Assembly (NCBI GenBank): GCA_016210245.1
Contig: JACQUR010000302.1
Location: 1 to 15,876 of the forward strand
Length of the DNA stretch: 15,876 nt
DNA from: Chloroflexota bacterium
Lineage (GTDB): Bacteria > Chloroflexota > UBA6077 > JACQUR01
Direction of reading: 5' to 3'
The translations under genes and the position numbers were made by a program. This document shows, in pieces, positions 15,443-15,876 of the stretch; positions within the stretch are counted from its first letter, which is position 1; each line of letters starts with the position of its first letter. A model generated the notes under the pieces. That model was not told where the DNA came from. It made no database searches and worked only from the letters and a program-made list of their open reading frames with translations.

Positions 15443-15519
15443 GGTTGGAGGTCGATGTGGGTTGGAGGTTGGAGGGAGGTTGGAGGTTGGATCCAACCTC
15501 CAACCCGCTTCAACCTCCA
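15443..15519. repeat. hairpin repeat of 7-base words (GGTTGGA)
   Basis: Bases 15478-15505 are a perfect 28-base palindrome centred on GGATCC. To the left, GGTTGGA words recur at 15443, 15460 and 15467, and to the right their complements continue to 15519. An alternative stem pairs 15459-15472 with 15493-15506. It separates the two small genes at the right end. Confidence 0.9.
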
Positions 15520-15537
15520 GCCCGCATCGGCGCTGGA

Positions 15538-15741
15538 TCAGGAGCGGTCCTCCGCCCCTCTGGCCGCGCGCACGGCAAAGTCTACCAGGTCTCGGAACTC
15601 ACGTTCTTGCAGGTCCTGCAGCGAGCCTTCGAAGGCGATCCAGTCCAGCGCTACCAGCGCCACCTCCTCGGCATCGCTGAGCTTCCAGCCCATCTCCGCG
15701 GCCAGGTGGATGAGCACGGCTCCATTATGCACCCGGGCCAT
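15538..15741 (-). CDS. hypothetical small acidic protein, 67 residues
   Basis: An unrecognised 67-residue protein (MARVHNGAVLIHLAAEMGWKL at the start, then DAEEVALVALDWIAFEGSLQDLQ and FRDLVDFAVRAARG). It looks like two or three amphipathic helices, without cysteines, membrane segments or catalytic motifs. ATG 15741 has GAGAGAGGCAGACG upstream, an acceptable ribosome site. It is followed by the GGTTGGA hairpin and then the 133-residue gene, so the two may be co-transcribed. Existence as a real gene is moderately supported by the start context and by its uneven, protein-like composition. Confidence 0.55.
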   Translation of the reverse strand: MARVHNGAVLIHLAAEMGWKLSDAEEVALVALDWIAFEGSLQDLQEREFRDLVDFAVRAARGAEDRS

Positions 15742-15846
15742 CGTCTGCCTCTCTCGGAACTCCTGTTCTATCTTACACCACTTGCCGATACACCGCCGCG
15801 CCGGGGGGTGTGACCAGTTTCTGTGCCGGCGGTCGCTGAGCCGTAG

Positions 15847-15868
15847 GGGCAGACGGCCCGGTCTGCCC
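15847..15868. repeat. short palindrome GGGCAGAC/GTCTGCCC at the right edge
   Basis: An exact 8-base stem around GGCCCG, preceded by CGTAGG. From memory, similar GTAGGGGC... palindromes are common intergenic repeats in Chloroflexota, but the stem is short enough to be chance. Confidence 0.4.
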
Positions 15869-15876
15869 GCCGCCCC

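Overview
This GC-rich window uses several GTG starts and has tightly overlapping genes. The AccD/AccA order, the DUF2007 protein and the abundance of short palindromic intergenic repeats fit a member of the Chloroflexota, possibly an environmental or thermophilic lineage. That placement is inferred from gene style, because no rRNA or phylogenetic marker is present. Almost everything is on the minus strand. Only a truncated acyl-CoA dehydrogenase at the left edge and a PhoD-like phosphatase are on the plus strand.

Layout, left to right: (1) 1-480, C-terminal part of an acyl-CoA dehydrogenase. (2) 506-1486, a repeat-built coiled coil fused to a PD-(D/E)xK nuclease-like domain. (3) 1644-3251, a benzoate-CoA-ligase-type adenylating enzyme. 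(4) 3416-4747, a UDP-sugar (HexNAc-type) dehydrogenase. (5) 5122-5526, a stand-alone response-regulator receiver, divergent from (6) 5748-7121, a Tat-exported PhoD-like phosphatase/phosphodiesterase. (7) 12253 down to 7185, a four-gene overlapping minus-strand operon: a membrane-anchored sulfatase/phosphotransferase-superfamily enzyme, an AglD/LPG-synthase-TM-type integral membrane protein, a GT4 glycosyltransferase and a SAM-dependent methyltransferase. It looks like a cell-envelope glycan or glycolipid module, to which the UDP-sugar dehydrogenase could feed precursor. (8) 14866 down to 12814, a DUF2007 protein, accD and accA: the carboxyltransferase half of acetyl-CoA carboxylase. (9) Two small unrecognised genes at the right end.

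The most unusual content is a set of hairpin-forming repeats. At least five palindromic elements (near 3272, 7135, 7751, 14888 and 15443) have arms built from tandem 7-base words. The word differs from element to element, but the design is the same: a short tandem array, an apex that often contains GAGG, then the reverse complement of the array. A sixth (12735-12807) is built the same way from an 8-base word and has a diverged half-copy at 1610. They lie against gene ends. One supplies or overlaps the stop codons of two convergent genes, and another sits in frame inside the methyltransferase gene, where it is translated. A different palindromic direct repeat is embedded in the membrane-protein gene. 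None has the U-run of an intrinsic terminator. I regard this same-architecture, different-word hairpin family as the best candidate here for something poorly described.
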